DNA of 64,000 nucleotides from Rehmannia glutinosa (taxonomy: Eukaryota; Streptophyta; Magnoliopsida; Lamiales; Orobanchaceae): positions 124,001 to 188,000 of the forward strand of contig JABTTQ020001795.1 of assembly GCA_016081115.2 (NCBI GenBank), written 5' to 3'. Shown piece by piece: positions 1-12,167 of the stretch (its first letter is position 1; each line of letters opens with the position of its first letter). The position numbers and the translations under genes were made by a program. The notes below the pieces were generated by a model, which was not told where the DNA came from, did not search any database, and saw only the letters and a list, made by a program, of their open reading frames with translations.

Positions 1-187
1 CTTGGAATGGGGTCACTCGTCTCCAAACTCCCGGCTGTTTCTTTTGAATGTTCAGCCGTTGGGGCGGTGGTAACACACCTTCAATAGGGGTTGGCTCTCA
101 TGGGGTCCCCATTATCCCGGTTTCATCGCCAAGTCCCTTATTGCCTTCTTCCGAGTGAGTGGGAAGTGGTGGCAGCAACAACATTGG

Positions 188-1978
188 CTATTTTTGAACC
201 ACTCCCATTGGATCGATTTCGGTGTGTTCGGAGGACTCTCCTGGTCCCTCCATTAGTCTTTGCTCGTGAAGGATTTTTGATTCGTGCAATGCTTGCTGCA
301 TTTGCAACTCTTCGTGGCGCAAAGACATTCTCCCGATCCTCATCATCGCCGAAAAGACATCAAGGAGAGGATGTGTGTGTACGTGGTGCCGGGAGATAGG
401 GCGGATGCTTGCCTTCTCTCGTGCTTCGCTTCTTCTTCGACTTGCTTTTCTCTCTCCTTGTCCTTGTAGATCTGCGCAGGATGTCCGTGCAGTTGTCTTC
501 ATCCGTAGCGGGAGCACAGTAGTTAATCCAAGGAAATTTAGCAGTTCCTCTTCTTCTTCTATGAACTCGGGCCGTTGGAACTGTTCCTTGACTTACTCAA
601 CTTCCATTTCCTCCACTCATGCACGATTTTGGATGTCCGGGTAAGGTGGAGATAGGATCATTACATCACTATCCGCTCTGGCGTGTTCTTTCTTGTGTTT
701 CATTTGTGTGAGCTACGGTGTGTCTTGGGTTGCCTCTGCTGACGCTTCTTCAGATTTTGGCTGTTCATCAACTACATCCGGAGACTCTACTTCTCTAGTA
801 GTCTCCGGTATTTGTGCTAGCCGAGTAATCGACTCATTTGGTTTCTCTGTTCGGGCGCTTGACAAGTCTTCTTCGTCTCCTAGTTTGTACCGGAGGGATT
901 TACGGTTCGAGAGACGGTGTCCTCTCGAGTCTTGGGCGGCCGGGGCGTGCGGTGTTTGTTTCGAGGAGAGCCGTCTTGGCTTGTCGGTTCTCCTCCTTTT
1001 GATGATCGGAGAAGGTATTTGTGAGTCCTTCTCGCCGCCGCAGGGCGGGGACACGGCCGCAGGCGGTGACTCTGCTGCTGCAGGGCAGGGGCATGTTTGG
1101 TTTTCTTTCTTTGCGCAGGGCGTGATCTTCTTTCATTGGCACCGCAGGGGCGCTTTTTCTTCTTGGCCGAGAGGAAAAAATTTGTATCTTCGGGGTCGGT
1201 GATTCCCCTTCATCCGTGTGTCGCTCTCTTGGCGTAAGCTCTCTTCGAGCGCCGAGAGAGGTTTGCTCAACATCCTCTTGTTAACATGGAATGCTTTCCC
1301 ATGTCTAAGAGGGACTCCTTTCACCTCCAATAGCCGGCCAATCACTAGGCCATATCTAGGGATCCTCCAAATGACCCATCTTCTTTGAAGGACTTGTTCC
1401 CACGCTCGGCAGAAATCTGCTAGAGATAAACTCAGCCCAGTTTATCTTCTTTTCTTCGATGATTGCGGCCATTACAATCGGCTTTGCCTTTGTGATTGGT
1501 CAAAGCCGCCAAAATGGATGTCGATGCATTTGGCAACTATGTCCAATAACTTGTGATAATCCTCCTTGTGCCATCTCTTGTTTCTTTGTGTATATTATTT
1601 TATCGGCAAAGTCGGACTTGGCTATTTCTTTCCATGCGTCACCCAAGTTTACATCACTTCTTTAATCTCGGATGCCTTCCTGGGTAGTGAGCAATGTTCA
1701 CCAAATCCTTGGAGAGAGATAGTCACCGCTTTCCGTGAAGATGACTTGATTCCTTCATCGTGAATCTCAGCATTCGCGTAGAATTGTGCGACCTCCTCCA
1801 CGTAGGTCATCGGGTATTCTAATGTTAGAAACGGTTTTAGTCCGGACGTTTCCAACTTCTCAGCGATTTTCTTTACCAGGGTGTCGTCGGACCCCTGTTT
1901 CATCATTCCGTCAAAATCCACCGTCGAACCGGTGTGGATTTGCTTTCCCAACTTGGTAAAGTCATAAGTTGGTGCCAT
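188..1978 (-). pseudogene. Extra 3' ORF of the copia element (plant-transposon-protein-like), frameshifted
   Basis: About 550 bp downstream of the RNase H stop, a new frame opens at 1978 and gives 109 residues from MAPTYDFTKLGK. It includes VEEVAQFYANAEIHDEGI, resembling the 'putative plant transposon protein' domain, whose hallmark is a FYAN block followed by a beta-rich stretch. Further pieces at 1133-1345, 713-1054 and 188-517 are lysine-, glutamate- and serine-rich and look like a low-complexity tail in shifted frames. Function is unknown: such 3' ORFs in SIRE-type elements were called env-like, but no membrane segment is visible here. It probably runs past the left edge. Confidence 0.5.
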
Positions 1979-2029
1979 TTTCGAGAATTATTTCAAGGAA
2001 AAACTCAGAAAATGATTTGAAGATCGATA

Positions 2030-2130
2030 GGGTTTCGAGAGTATTTTGCCTTTGCTTTTAAGAGAAAGAGATGAACAGTTTTAGAAGTGTGAGAGAGAAA
2101 CGGACGAAAATGGTTTAAATATGGTTTATG
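2030..2130 (-). promoter_or_regulatory. Possible internal promoter/leader of the copia 3' ORF
   Basis: On the minus strand a TATTTAAA box (plus 2111-2122) is followed by a CT-rich leader and then the 1978 start codon about 140 bp downstream. That layout resembles a plant core promoter with a pyrimidine-rich leader. It is inference from composition only. Confidence 0.3.
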
Positions 2131-2525
2131 AAAGACGTGCGGCGGTTTTGAATTGTGATCGAAATCAACGGCTTGGATTTCGCACGCCTATTGAGCAGAT
2201 TCATGTCTCGTATTTAATGCGGCAAAGCATTTATATCCAATCATAGGCTTGGTGTGCGGCTTTATGTCGTACACATCATCATTATGGCCGACGTATTCCT
2301 TAAAACATTCCCGCTTAGTCAAAACGACTACGTTTTTGTCACTTTGCTCATAAGTTATTCACTTATCTCTTAGCCGATTTAACTCTACTTCTCACGATTC
2401 TCTTAGCGACTCATTGCTATCACCGACTCGGTGTAGTTGTTTCTTCCGATCTGGTGATTTGTTCTCGACTCTTTTTCACCCCTTTTTCTTTCCATTTCTC
2501 TTCTTTGATTCGTCTGAGTGTCGGC

Positions 2526-3961
2526 TCACTCAATTAGCCCCAACTCATGTTTGAGTTCTTCAAATCTTGACTCACATAATGGTTTTGTGAAGATGTCGGC
2601 TAGTTGTTTATTAGTTGAGATATATTCCAGGATGATGTCCTTCTTTTCAACATGGTCTCTTATGAAGTGATATCTCGACATCAATAAGTTTTGTTCTTGA
2701 GTGCAACACAGATTTTGAGTGATTGCAATTGCACTTGTGTTATCACACATGATTGGAATTTCTTTTTCTTCAACTTCATAGTCTCTCATTTCTTTGTCTC
2801 ATCCATAGGACTTTGGCGGCGCAACCTTTTGCCCGTGACTATGTATTCTCGCCTCATTTGTAGAGGTGGCTATTGAGTTTTTCTTCTTGCTAAACCAGAA
2901 ATCACTGTTTCCTAAAGCATTTGACATGTGCTCGAAGTGCTCTCTTCTGTCCACTCTGCATCCAAAGATAGTCGAATCAATAACCAATTAGCTTGAATCC
3001 ACCTTCCTTTGGATACCATAGGCCTACTTCTTGGCTTCCTTTTAAGTATCTCAATATTCTCTTAGCTTTGTCATATGGCTCTCTTTTGGAGCAGATTGAA
3101 ATCTTGCACATACACCTACAAAGCAAAGGTGATCTGGCCGCTTCTTTGTTAGATAGAGCAATGATCCAATAAGTGCTCAGATCTTGTTTGATCTCTGACT
3201 TACCATCCGCATCCATGTCCATTTTGGTGATGTGTTCATTGGTATTTTTACGAGAAGACTTCTCCTCCATACCAAACTTCTTCATTAAATCTCTGGTGTA
3301 TTTTGTTTGACTTATGAAGGTTCCATCCTTCAATTTGTTTCACTTGGAGTCCAAGGAAGAATGTCGACTCTCCCATCATGCTCATTTCAAATTTACTTTG
3401 CATGAGGTTTGAAAATTTTTCACATGACTCTTTGTTAGTGGATCCAAAGATGATATCATCCACATATATTTGAACAAGCAAAAGATACTCTTCTTGTCTT
3501 GAATTACGAAAAGTGTTCTATCTACTTTTCCTTTTGTGAATCCATTTTCGATTAGGAATTGTGACGGGGTATCATACCATGCTCGGGTGCCTGTTTCAAT
3601 CCCATACGGGGCTTTCTTGAGTTTGTATACCTTGTCTCCAAGAGTCTTCTCGCTCAAATCCTGGAGGTTGTTCAACATACACTTCTTCTTCCAATAAACC
3701 ATTTAGGAATGCACTTTTTACATCCATTTGATATGCAATGAAATTCTTGTGAGCTGCATAGGCAAGAAACATTCTTATAGCTTCCAATCTTGCTACAGGG
3801 GCAAATGTTTCATCAAAATCTATTCCTTCTTCTTGGCAATATCCTTTGGCCACTAGTCTTGCTTTGTTTCTTACCACAGAACCTTCCTCGTTCATCTTAT
3901 TTCGAACACCCATTTGGTTCCAATAACATTTTGATGTATGGGTCTTTGCACTAATTCCCAT
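2526..3961 (-). pseudogene. Degenerate copia reverse transcriptase and RNase H
   Basis: Four overlapping minus-strand frames cover the polymerase. 3596-3961 holds KARLVAKGYCQEEGIDFDET and the QMDVKSAFLNG motif. 3382-3702 holds KKAPYGIETGTRAW. 3248-3481 holds the catalytic YVDDIIFGS motif and LGLQVKQ. 2977-3333 and 2526-2789 hold the connection and RNase H domain, ending in DNTSAI, RYHFIRDHV, the STNKQLADIFTKPL motif and a natural stop. At least three frameshifts interrupt it. The family copies element RNA into DNA. Confidence 0.88.
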
Positions 3962-4400
3962 ACTTTATTTCTCTCAAACCGATTGACTCTTCTTGCATAG
4001 CTTGAATCCAATGTGTGTCGTCCAATGCTTGTGACACATATTTGGGCTCTATTTGCGAGATAAAGCATGTGAACATTGCTTCTTGTTGAGTTCTGGATCT
4101 TGTCTTGACACCTTCTCTTATATCTCCAATGACAAGTTCGGTGGATGGTCTCTCACCATCTTACATCGAGTTGGAGTAAGTTAGGCGGATTGATCGACTT
4201 GCGGTATTGTGTGTTGTTTGGGTCGCTCTCTCGTAATCACTTGTTTTGCAAATTTTCCAATTGTTTTTTGAGATTCACTATCTCATCTTCTTTCGAATTG
4301 ATAATTCCGGCTTTGACTTCAAAGATAGGGACTCTTCGTATGGTTGGATGATTGACTTATCGGTGACTCTTCAATGTCTTCTCCATTTATATTTGGCTCA

Positions 4401-5672
4401 TCAAATACTACATGAATGGATTCTTACGCAACCATAGTCCTTTTGTTGAGTATTCGTAGGCTTTGCTTTCGGTGAGTATCCTAAGAAGATACCTTCATCG
4501 ACTTTAGCATCAAAAGCCTTTAGATTGTCTTTGCCATTGTTGTGGATGAAGCATTTGCATCCAAATATTCGAAATACGCAACATTTGGTTTTTTCCGATC
4601 CAGATCTCATAGGAGTCTTTGTCATTTGTCTATTGATCATACATCCGTTTTGAGTGTAGCAAGTGTGTTGATTGCTTGACCCCAAAATCTTTTTGGTAAC
4701 TCGCTTGACTAACATGGTCTTCTTTTGCCTCTTTGAGGGTTCTGCTTTCTTCTTTTCGCAACTCCATTCTGTTTGTGGAGTCCTTGCTGCCGATAGTTCA
4801 TGACCAATTCCATTTTCAATACAATCGAGTTATTATTCCATTGACAAACTCGGTTCCTCTGTCCGATCTTATTTTGATAATGGTTTGACTTTTCTCATTT
4901 TGAATCCTTTTCATCAGCTGTGGTAGTTTTTGTAGAGTTTCTTTCTTCTTACACATGAATATTGTCCATGTATATCTTGAGTAGTCATCTACTACCACCA
5001 AGGTGTATTTCTTTCCACTTATCTTTGGTTTGGTTCCTTTGGGCCAAATAGATCCATATGAAGCAGATGCAATATTCTTGTTGAGGATGGGCATGTCTTC
5101 TCTATGAATGACGACTTGATTTGTTTTCCCTTCTGACATGCGTCACATATACTCTCCTTCTTGTATACTGAGTCTGGAAGTCCTTCCACAAGATGACTTC
5201 TTGCAAGTTTGTTGATCGTTTTGAAATTCAGGTGACTCAGCTTTTTATGCCACAGCCAACTTGATTCAGCTGTGCTCTTTGCTAGTAGACAGGTGTTGGG
5301 TGTTGCAGTTGACCAATCCACTACATACATATTTTTCTGTCTACATCCTTGCAGCACCACTTCATTTGATTCAATATCTTTGATTTGGCATATGCCCATG
5401 TTGAATCCAACATTGTAGCCCTTGTCACAAAGTTGATTGATGCTTAGTAAATTGAAGTTTAGCCCTTCAACATATGCAACATCTGTGATCTCTAATCCAT
5501 TCCTCTTGATGGATCCAATGCCTTTTATTTCACCTGGAGCTTCATTTCCTCCAAATATGACTTTTGCTCCTTTAACTTCCTTGAATTTTGATGATTTTTC
5601 TTATTTCTGTCATATGTCCGGGAATGCGACCACTATCCATGTACCAGGTTCCTTGGCACTCATTGTTCCTTG
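4401..5672 (-). pseudogene. Degenerate copia protease and integrase
   Basis: Near 5610-5645 the minus strand encodes WYMDSGRIPGHMT, matching the copia aspartic protease signature (DSG followed by HMT), with the protease otherwise out of frame. The 5019-5399 piece is the GAG-pre-integrase zinc domain (LWHKKLSHLNF, then CDACQKGKQ). The 4816-5139 piece gives the integrase core with VVVDDYSRYTW and IRSDRGTEFVNG, which carry the first two acidic catalytic residues. The 4401-4715 piece gives the C-terminal FGCKCFIHNNGKDNL and GIFLGYS block. Frame changes and stops separate the pieces. Confidence 0.8.
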
Positions 5673-6545
5673 AACCCGCAATCAAGGAAATTAAGTTTTA
5701 GGTACCCATACTTGTGCGGGTCCGAGGGGTTAGAATTATAAGATGATCCAACCAACCTATAGCCAAATGATTTGACTCTAAGGGGTTGCCATCTATCGTG
5801 CCATAATCATAATTAATCCTGGCAAATTGCTTGGGGATTCTAGGTTCATACAAATTGTCTCTTTTGTCCGTATGCTCGCATATGTGTTTTAGCAATTGCC
5901 TTCCTTGGGTAGTTGTGGTGTTTTTGAGTGTAGTGCCTAGGTGCATATGTGTGTTGATGAAAGCTCTTATACTTTTGGAATGGCCTTTTTGAGTTCTAGG
6001 CCTTTGCCATCCGGGCTTATATTCCATAAGTAAGTGGCCGATAGTTCACATTATTCCAATCGCTTGGCTTGGATATTTTCTACCATTTCCATCATATGTA
6101 TTTCTTTTATGGGTTTTCTCGGGATTTTTGGTAGCTCGCTTCTTCTTTACTGAGTATTTTTCTGTTTGGAGTTTTTGAGGACTGGTGAATCTCTTCTCAT
6201 TTGTCCTTTCAAAGACACTCAATCGGTTGTTTTCCTTTTCCTTTATAATCAAGGCCGGTTTGCTTATTATTGTGCTTTGGAGCGAATGTGTGTGCAACAT
6301 TTAGAGTTTTGGATTTTTTGATTCTTCATGACTTGAAGATCCTTTTTCCAAAATTACTCTTGAGGTTTGACATAGCATAGAGGAATTAAATCCTAAGCTT
6401 TGTCTTGTCTCCACATTCTCTTTGACTCATAATAAGATCATCCAATGATTTAGATGCCTTAGTGAATGAGGCAATAACATTCTTGAGGTCATTCTCCCTC
6501 TTTTCTATAGCAGCAATTTTCGCTATTAATTTAGCATTTTCACCT

Positions 6546-7974
6546 TTAAATTTTTATTCTCATCACTATTTGACTTAGAGTACTCGGCTCCTTAGTCGAC
6601 TTTGAGTTTTGACTTTTGAGTAGGCTGTTTTCCTCATTCAATAGTGTGTGTGAGGATTTAATGTGTTCAAAATCTTTCATCATTTTGCCTAATGAATCAT
6701 AAAGATCGAGTGGGTGATGAAGTGTGTGTGTCATACTATCACTATCACTAGTGTCGAGTTTGTTGAGTTAGATTGTACCTCATCTTCTTGATCTTGTTCT
6801 TTGGCCATCAAGCAAATTAGGGCTTCTTCTTGAGTCACTTGAGTAGTCGCTTCATTTGCTCTCGAGTCATTTGTCTCTCTTGACTTGGTCTCGCAGATCT
6901 CTGCGACCATCATTGCCTTTTTCTTTTCTTGTCTTCTTTCTCTCAAGACCTTTCTTTCTTCTTCATCCCCGCACTTGTTGACTACAGGATATGAGCGATC
7001 AATGGCATAGTGACCTGGTTGTCTACGATTCCAACATAGATATTGACTTTTTGATCGACTCTTTCCATTCTTGAGTTGTCGCCCTTTGATACTCAACTTT
7101 TTGATGATCTGTTCTCTTGGTTGGCCTGTCTTCCCTTGATTTGGAGGAGCGAGTGTCTTACGGAAGATTCTCCTTTCCTCTCTTGTAGTTCTTATTGAAG
7201 AACTTGTTGAATCTTTTAACCATCGGGGCTATTTCTTCTAGGTCAATGACTTCTTTGACCTCGGCTCTCTTCCCATCTTTAACAATTAGAGCATTTGTTT
7301 TGGGTACAATTGTCTCTTCCTGGTCTTTTCTTCTCGGCTCAAACTCATAGGCTTTGAGGTCCGAGAATAACTCATGGTTGGATGTCTTTGATAGGTCCAT
7401 GGAATATCTCAGTGCCATGACCTTCATTTCCCATTCGGTGGAAGACTTTTTAGGATTTTCATACACATTTCTTCTGTGTATATTCCTTTCCAAGTGCGAG
7501 ATAGCTCATTTGTGATTTACGTGAACCGAGCATCCAGTTGATCCAGGTTCTCTCCGAGATCATTTTGAAGTTTTCAAATTTGCATGTGCCCACCGATAAT
7601 TTGTTTTCTTTGATTTGCTCGAGCCTTCACAAATCGTGTCACTTGTCCCATTTCTTTAGCCGTTTTGCATGATTTGACTTTATTGAACATGACTTTGTCC
7701 AAGGTTTTGTAAAGGATGTCCTTGGCTACATTGTCCAGGTTGTATCTTTTTATGTCATAATTTGTCCACTCAGTTCTTGTTTTTCAACCTCGGTGTGCGG
7801 GAGCAAAGATCTTCTTCTCCTTCTTTTGCAATTCTTCGCATACCAATTTGTGTTCACCTTTAATATTTGCAGAGGCCCATCTTCTATCACTATCCACATC
7901 TCATCATGTAATCTTTGATAGATGAGCATCACGATACGAATTTTCCAATCATCAAATTCTTCAATAGTGAACAT
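6546..7974 (-). pseudogene. Degenerate copia gag (capsid/nucleocapsid with coiled-coil tail)
   Basis: The minus-strand frames starting at 7974 begin with a FDDWKIR segment, typical of the start of copia gag. They continue with a 111-residue piece at 7158-7493 containing the ALRYSMDL and KAYEFEP stretches of the gag core. The 6731-7096 piece carries a damaged zinc knuckle (CWNRRQPGHYAIDRSYP) in which the second and last cysteines are replaced. The last piece (6546-6734) is a leucine- and glutamate-rich coiled-coil-like tail. Pieces are in different frames, so several indels have broken the gene. An intact protein would form the particle that packages element RNA. Confidence 0.75.
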
Positions 7975-8114
7975 AGGAATGCGTGTTAGATTTGCTTCCG
8001 TGATAATAATTTTTGATGATAAGAAGAGTTTTGAAAACTTAAGTACTAAAGCAGACTTTGAAAAGTTTGGAGATCTAGTTCAGTAACCAGTGTGGAGGGT
8101 TCAATGAACCAACC

Positions 8115-8126
8115 GCTCTGATACCA
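8115..8126 (-). other. Primer binding site of the copia element (initiator tRNA-Met type)
   Basis: The minus strand reads TGGTATCAGAGC, the exact complement of the 3' end of plant initiator methionine tRNA. It lies two bases inside the 5' LTR, as expected for priming minus-strand DNA synthesis. Confidence 0.9.
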
Positions 8127-8128
8127 CT

Positions 8129-9672
8129 TGTAGGTCCCAAGGGGTGTAAGTGTATGGTTTAGAAGGGGGGGGTGAATAAACCTTACCAAATTTTCGATTT
8201 AGTCCTTTTAAATCTACAGAGTTGATTCTACACATTTGTGTCCTTGATGGACAATCGAATTAGTCACAAGAGAGTTAATCTCTCATGACTCATTTCAGGT
8301 GAAATTTGAGTCATTGATGGAGTAACTCATTTGTTGGCTATAATTTAACTCATTTGTGGTTTTATTTTATTGGAAGACTTAACACCCTTAAGTTTGATTA
8401 AGCAAGATTTTAGAGCTTGATTTAGTACTTATAAATTATCAAATGGATAGCAAATTTATCGTGAGATATAAGCGAGTTAAAAGTGCAGGAATTTAAATCT
8501 TTGAAATGTAAATGACAAAGTAAAGTTTTTATAGAGGTTCGAAGATGGGGTAATTCTTCTACTCCTCTCTTCTCCAACTCTGGAGGAATCCACTAGGTAA
8601 TGATCGGTTTACAAAGTGGTAACAGTCCGGAGACACAAGTCTTGATCACAACAATCGACTTGATCCTTTGGGACTCGATCGGAGACGCCTTGATCACTCG
8701 GTGGCTTCTCGACGACTCGGCTTCTTCACAGGGCATTTTGCGCTTGCTACTCTGACTCACTTGCTCAAGCTCTTTGGATTTGATCACGAAGCCCTCCAAA
8801 AGCTTAAGACTTGGTTCAACCTTGAACCTTTCTACAATCCTTCCTGGAATGTAGACCCCTTGTTTTCAAAAGTTTCCTCTTCAAGGCGATTGAAGTTCTC
8901 TTTCCTTCACGGTGAGTGTTGGATTGATGTACTTGAAATGTAGGCTTGAGGATTGAGAATGTTTGATTTTTCTAATGTGCTTGTATATCTCACGTGTGTG
9001 TCATCTTCTTTTTTTTTCTCAAACAAACTCCTCGGCCTTTTATAGTGAACTTTCAAAAATTTGCCCGTTGAAGAGATAGGCTTATTTTTGAAAGTCACTT
9101 TGCGTCGTTGGCTTGCGTTCTTGGAATTGCCAATTCCTCGTATGAATTGTTCTTTCACCTTTTCGCAGAGTTCGACACGGTGTAGTGCTTCCCATTGGTT
9201 CATTCCTTTTGCACGCTCGACCGAGCACTCGAGAAAGGTGGTATGGAGATATTACTTGTTTAAGTAAATCTCTTGATTTCGTGCAACGGTTCTTTTTTGA
9301 TTATCTTCGACTTGATCGCATTTCCTTGCTTTCCCAGGTGACTTAGAGTCACTTCCAATCATTGGATGACTCTCTTGTCACTTCAACTTGAGACTTGGCT
9401 TCTCTTGAGTTGACTTGACGATGCTCCACTCACCGTGCATCTCGCTTCTTCTTCGAGTTCTGTCATTTGCTCTTCTTTGCCATACTCAAATTGTCTCTCA
9501 GAGTTTTCCTTCAAGTCTTGATTGTCTTCTTGCATGTTAAGGCGTAGGCCGACTTAACTCGGCTTGGCCACTCTAATTGTTACAATACATTTTGACAAGA
9601 ATTTGGGTGCCAACTTTCTATTCTAAGTTTTACATGGCATTCATCAAAATCTAAACAATAAAATTCCTAACA
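8129..9672 (-). repeat. 5' LTR of the copia element
   Basis: The repeat runs from TGTAGG to CCTAACA on the plus strand, so on the element's own strand it starts TGTTAGG and ends CCTACA, the canonical TG...CA form. It is 1544 bp long. It ends two bases from the primer site and abuts gypsy gag sequence on the right. The partner LTR is outside the window, so the boundary rests on the termini, the primer site and the sudden start of gypsy coding sequence at 9673. Confidence 0.8.
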
Positions 9673-10245
9673 CTTGGGAATATTTTCTAGCTGAATTCCA
9701 TGAGCAAGACATTTCCCAGGTTGTGAAAGAGGCACGTCGGGGACGAATTTCATAAGTTAAGGCAAGGAACATGTCCGTAGCCCAAGATGAAGTCCGAGTT
9801 TCATCGATTGTCCAAATACGCCGGGGACAATCGTCATCAAGAGGACAAATTATATAAGTTCACACGGGGATCGAAGCCTGGAACTTCAAAAGCGACTTTC
9901 GATTGCCGAGATGACAACCTACTCGGCCCGCGGTAAAGCGCGGTGCAGAGTCGAGTCGATTGAACCGTATTGATGATTCAACAGAGTAGGCCATCAAACA
10001 GTCTTAAGAGGACAATTGTGGGACAACCATCTAAACATCCAGCTAAGTTTCAGAAGGGACCAATTAATAAGACGGATAAAGGAAAAGGACCGGTACAAGG
10101 AAAGTCGGGTCAAGTGTGTGCACATTCCCAGAAACCGGGGCATACTGCCAATGACTGTTGGCGTAAATAGGGAAAGTGTTTACGCTGTGGTAGTAATCAG
10201 CACCAGCTGAAGGATTGCCCAAAATACAAAGACCGGACCAAACAG
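9673..10245 (+). pseudogene. Gypsy gag remnant with two zinc knuckles
   Basis: The copia junction falls inside gag: the first in-frame reading is WEYFLAEFHEQDISQVVKEA. Downstream, 9970-10170 encodes a basic, glutamine-rich stretch and a knuckle CAHSQKPGHTANDCW whose second cysteine is changed to serine. A second knuckle, KCLRCGSNQHQLKDC (about 10168-10220), is intact. The frame changes between the pieces and a TAG follows the first knuckle, so gag is broken here. Gag forms the particle and the knuckles bind RNA. Confidence 0.8.
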
Positions 10246-11355
10246 GTGCAACCACAGAAGCCGGGTAACGGCCAGGGTAACCGGGCAAGGATGCCCGCTC
10301 GAGCATTTGCACTAGCCGGGCATGAGGCTCCTGAGGCAACAGACGTGGTAGAAGGTACGCTTCTAGTATCTAGCCACTACGCTAAAATACTATTTGATCA
10401 TGGATCAACGCATTCATTTGTCGCACCACATTTTGCACACATGCTGCATGCATGCATGGAAGATATGCCTATAGGTCTAGAAGTATCAACTCCTATGGGC
10501 GCAAGCCAGATAACAGATATTATCTATAATGCATGCGAAGTTAAGATTGATGAGATAAACTTTCCCGCCGATTTGATTTTGTTGCCTATATCCGAATACG
10601 ACATTATCTTGGGAATGAACTGGTTGTCTGCACACTATGCACAAATGGACTGCCATCGCAAGTCCATTAAGTTATGTGAACCCGGTAAGCCCGAAGTGGA
10701 AATTTTGGGAAGGGCACGAGTTAAGATTGCCCCAATCATTTCAGTAATGAAAGCGAGGAATGCAATCACTAGAGGGGCACAAGGGTACTTGGCGTTTGTA
10801 ATTAACAAACCCAAAGTTGAGACACAAATTAACCAAGTACCTATAGTATCGGAATATACGAATGTATTTCCACAAGAACTCACCACTGTCCCTCCAGATA
10901 GGGAAGTCGAGTTCACCATCGAAGTATTACCAGGAATCGCCCCGATTGCTAGAACACCGTATAGAATGGCTCCTCTTGAGTTGCAAGAGTTGAAGACTCA
11001 ATTGCAAAAGCTGATGGATGTGGGATTTATCCAACCGAGCACGTCTCCGTGGGGAGCACCGGTGCTATTTGTCAAAAAGAAGGATGGCACATTAAGACTG
11101 TGTATAGATTATCATGGTCTTAATAGCGTGACCATCAAAAACAAATACCCCCTCCTGAGGATAGACGAACTGTTTGATCAACTCCAAGGAGCGACGGTAT
11201 ACTCGAAGTTTGATTTACAGCAAGGATATTATCAACTGAAGATTCGTGAAGAAGACGTTTCCAAAACGGCATTTCAAACCATATATGGACACTACGAGTT
11301 TGTAGTGATGCCTTTTGTCGATTTAACGCATCAAAGAACGCGTTTATGGATCTGA
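10246..11355 (+). pseudogene. Gypsy protease and first part of reverse transcriptase
   Basis: A 369-residue frame. Residues about 45-60 contain the protease active-site region KILFDHGSTHSFVAPHF. The related element at 41981 reads FDPGSTHSF and most relatives have DSG/DTG or DPG, so His here is probably a mutation. From about residue 200 the RT begins (TVPPDREVEFTIEVLPG, YRMAPLELQELK, WGAPVLFVKKKDGTLRLCID, KFDLQQGYYQLKI). The frame ends near 11320 in the FVVMPF block, where an indel shifts it. The remainder of RT is in the next entry. Confidence 0.88.
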
Positions 11356-12156
11356 TGCATCGAGTCTTTCAACCTTATTTGGATCAATTCGTAGTGATAT
11401 TCATTGATGACATACTCGTATACTCTAAGTCTAGAGAAGAGCATGAACGTCATCTAAAAATCGTTTTGGAGACACTGCGAGAGCACAAGCTGTATGCCAA
11501 ATTCAGCAAGTGCGAATTTTGGATTAGTGAAGTCGCATTCTTGGGACACATAGTATCCGGCACTGGGATCGCCGTAGATCCTTCGAAGGTGCAGGCAGGT
11601 GGTTGAATGGAAACAACCAGTGCAGTCCGTAGAACGGAGATCGAAGTTTCTTAGGACTGGTGGATATTATCGAAGATTTATCCGAATTTCTCCAAGGTAG
11701 CGGATCACTCGACTAACTCAGAAGCAAGTCAAGTTTGAGTGGAATGACAAGTGTGAGACTAGTTTCCAAGAGTCAAGAAACGACTTACTACGGCTCAGTC
11801 TAGCCCATCCAAAGAGAATAGAAAACTTTCGTCGTCTCACGGTGATGCATCAAAGGAAGGACTAGGAGCAAAGGTGCTCATGCGGGGAAGGAAAAGTCAT
11901 TGCTTATGCATCACGAAAACTCAAGCCGTATGAATCCAATTACCCAACGCATGACTTGGAATTGGCAGCGGTAGTGTTCGCGTTAAAGAAATGGAGACAC
12001 TATCTATACGGAGCAACATTCACGGTTTACACAGATCATAAGAGCCTAAAGTATCTATTCTCTCAGAAGGAACTCAATTTGAGGCAACGGAGATGGATGG
12101 AGTTAATAGAAGACTATCACCTTGATATTCAAGATCATCCGGGAAGGCTAACGTAG
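11346..12156 (+). pseudogene. Gypsy reverse transcriptase C-terminus and RNase H, frameshifted
   Basis: The 11346-11606 frame continues RT with MDLMHRVFQPYLDQFVVIF and the catalytic FIDDILVYSKS motif, then KLYAKFSKCEFW and AFLGHIVS. The stretch 11607-11955 is RT/RNase H sequence in broken frames. The 11956-12156 frame gives the RNase H block with KKWRHYLYGA, YTDHKSLKYLF and LNLRQRRWMELIEDY, ending just after a changed HHPGK-type motif (here DHPGR). Confidence 0.85.
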
Positions 12157-12167
12157 TAGCTGACACC

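Larger units (their letters stand above)
1..9672 (-). mobile_element. Ty1/copia LTR retrotransposon, SIRE-like, cut by the window edge
   Basis: Read on the minus strand this gives 5' LTR (8129-9672), primer site, gag, protease, integrase, RT, RNase H, then a long 3' region with an extra ORF. The integrase-before-RT order is diagnostic of Ty1/copia. The extra 3' ORF and a long gag with a coiled-coil tail are features of the SIRE/Maximus group, so that placement is inference. The 3' LTR is not in the window and should lie to the left. The element interrupts the gag of a gypsy element that resumes at 9673. All coding parts carry frameshifts or stops, so this copy is dead. Confidence 0.85.
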
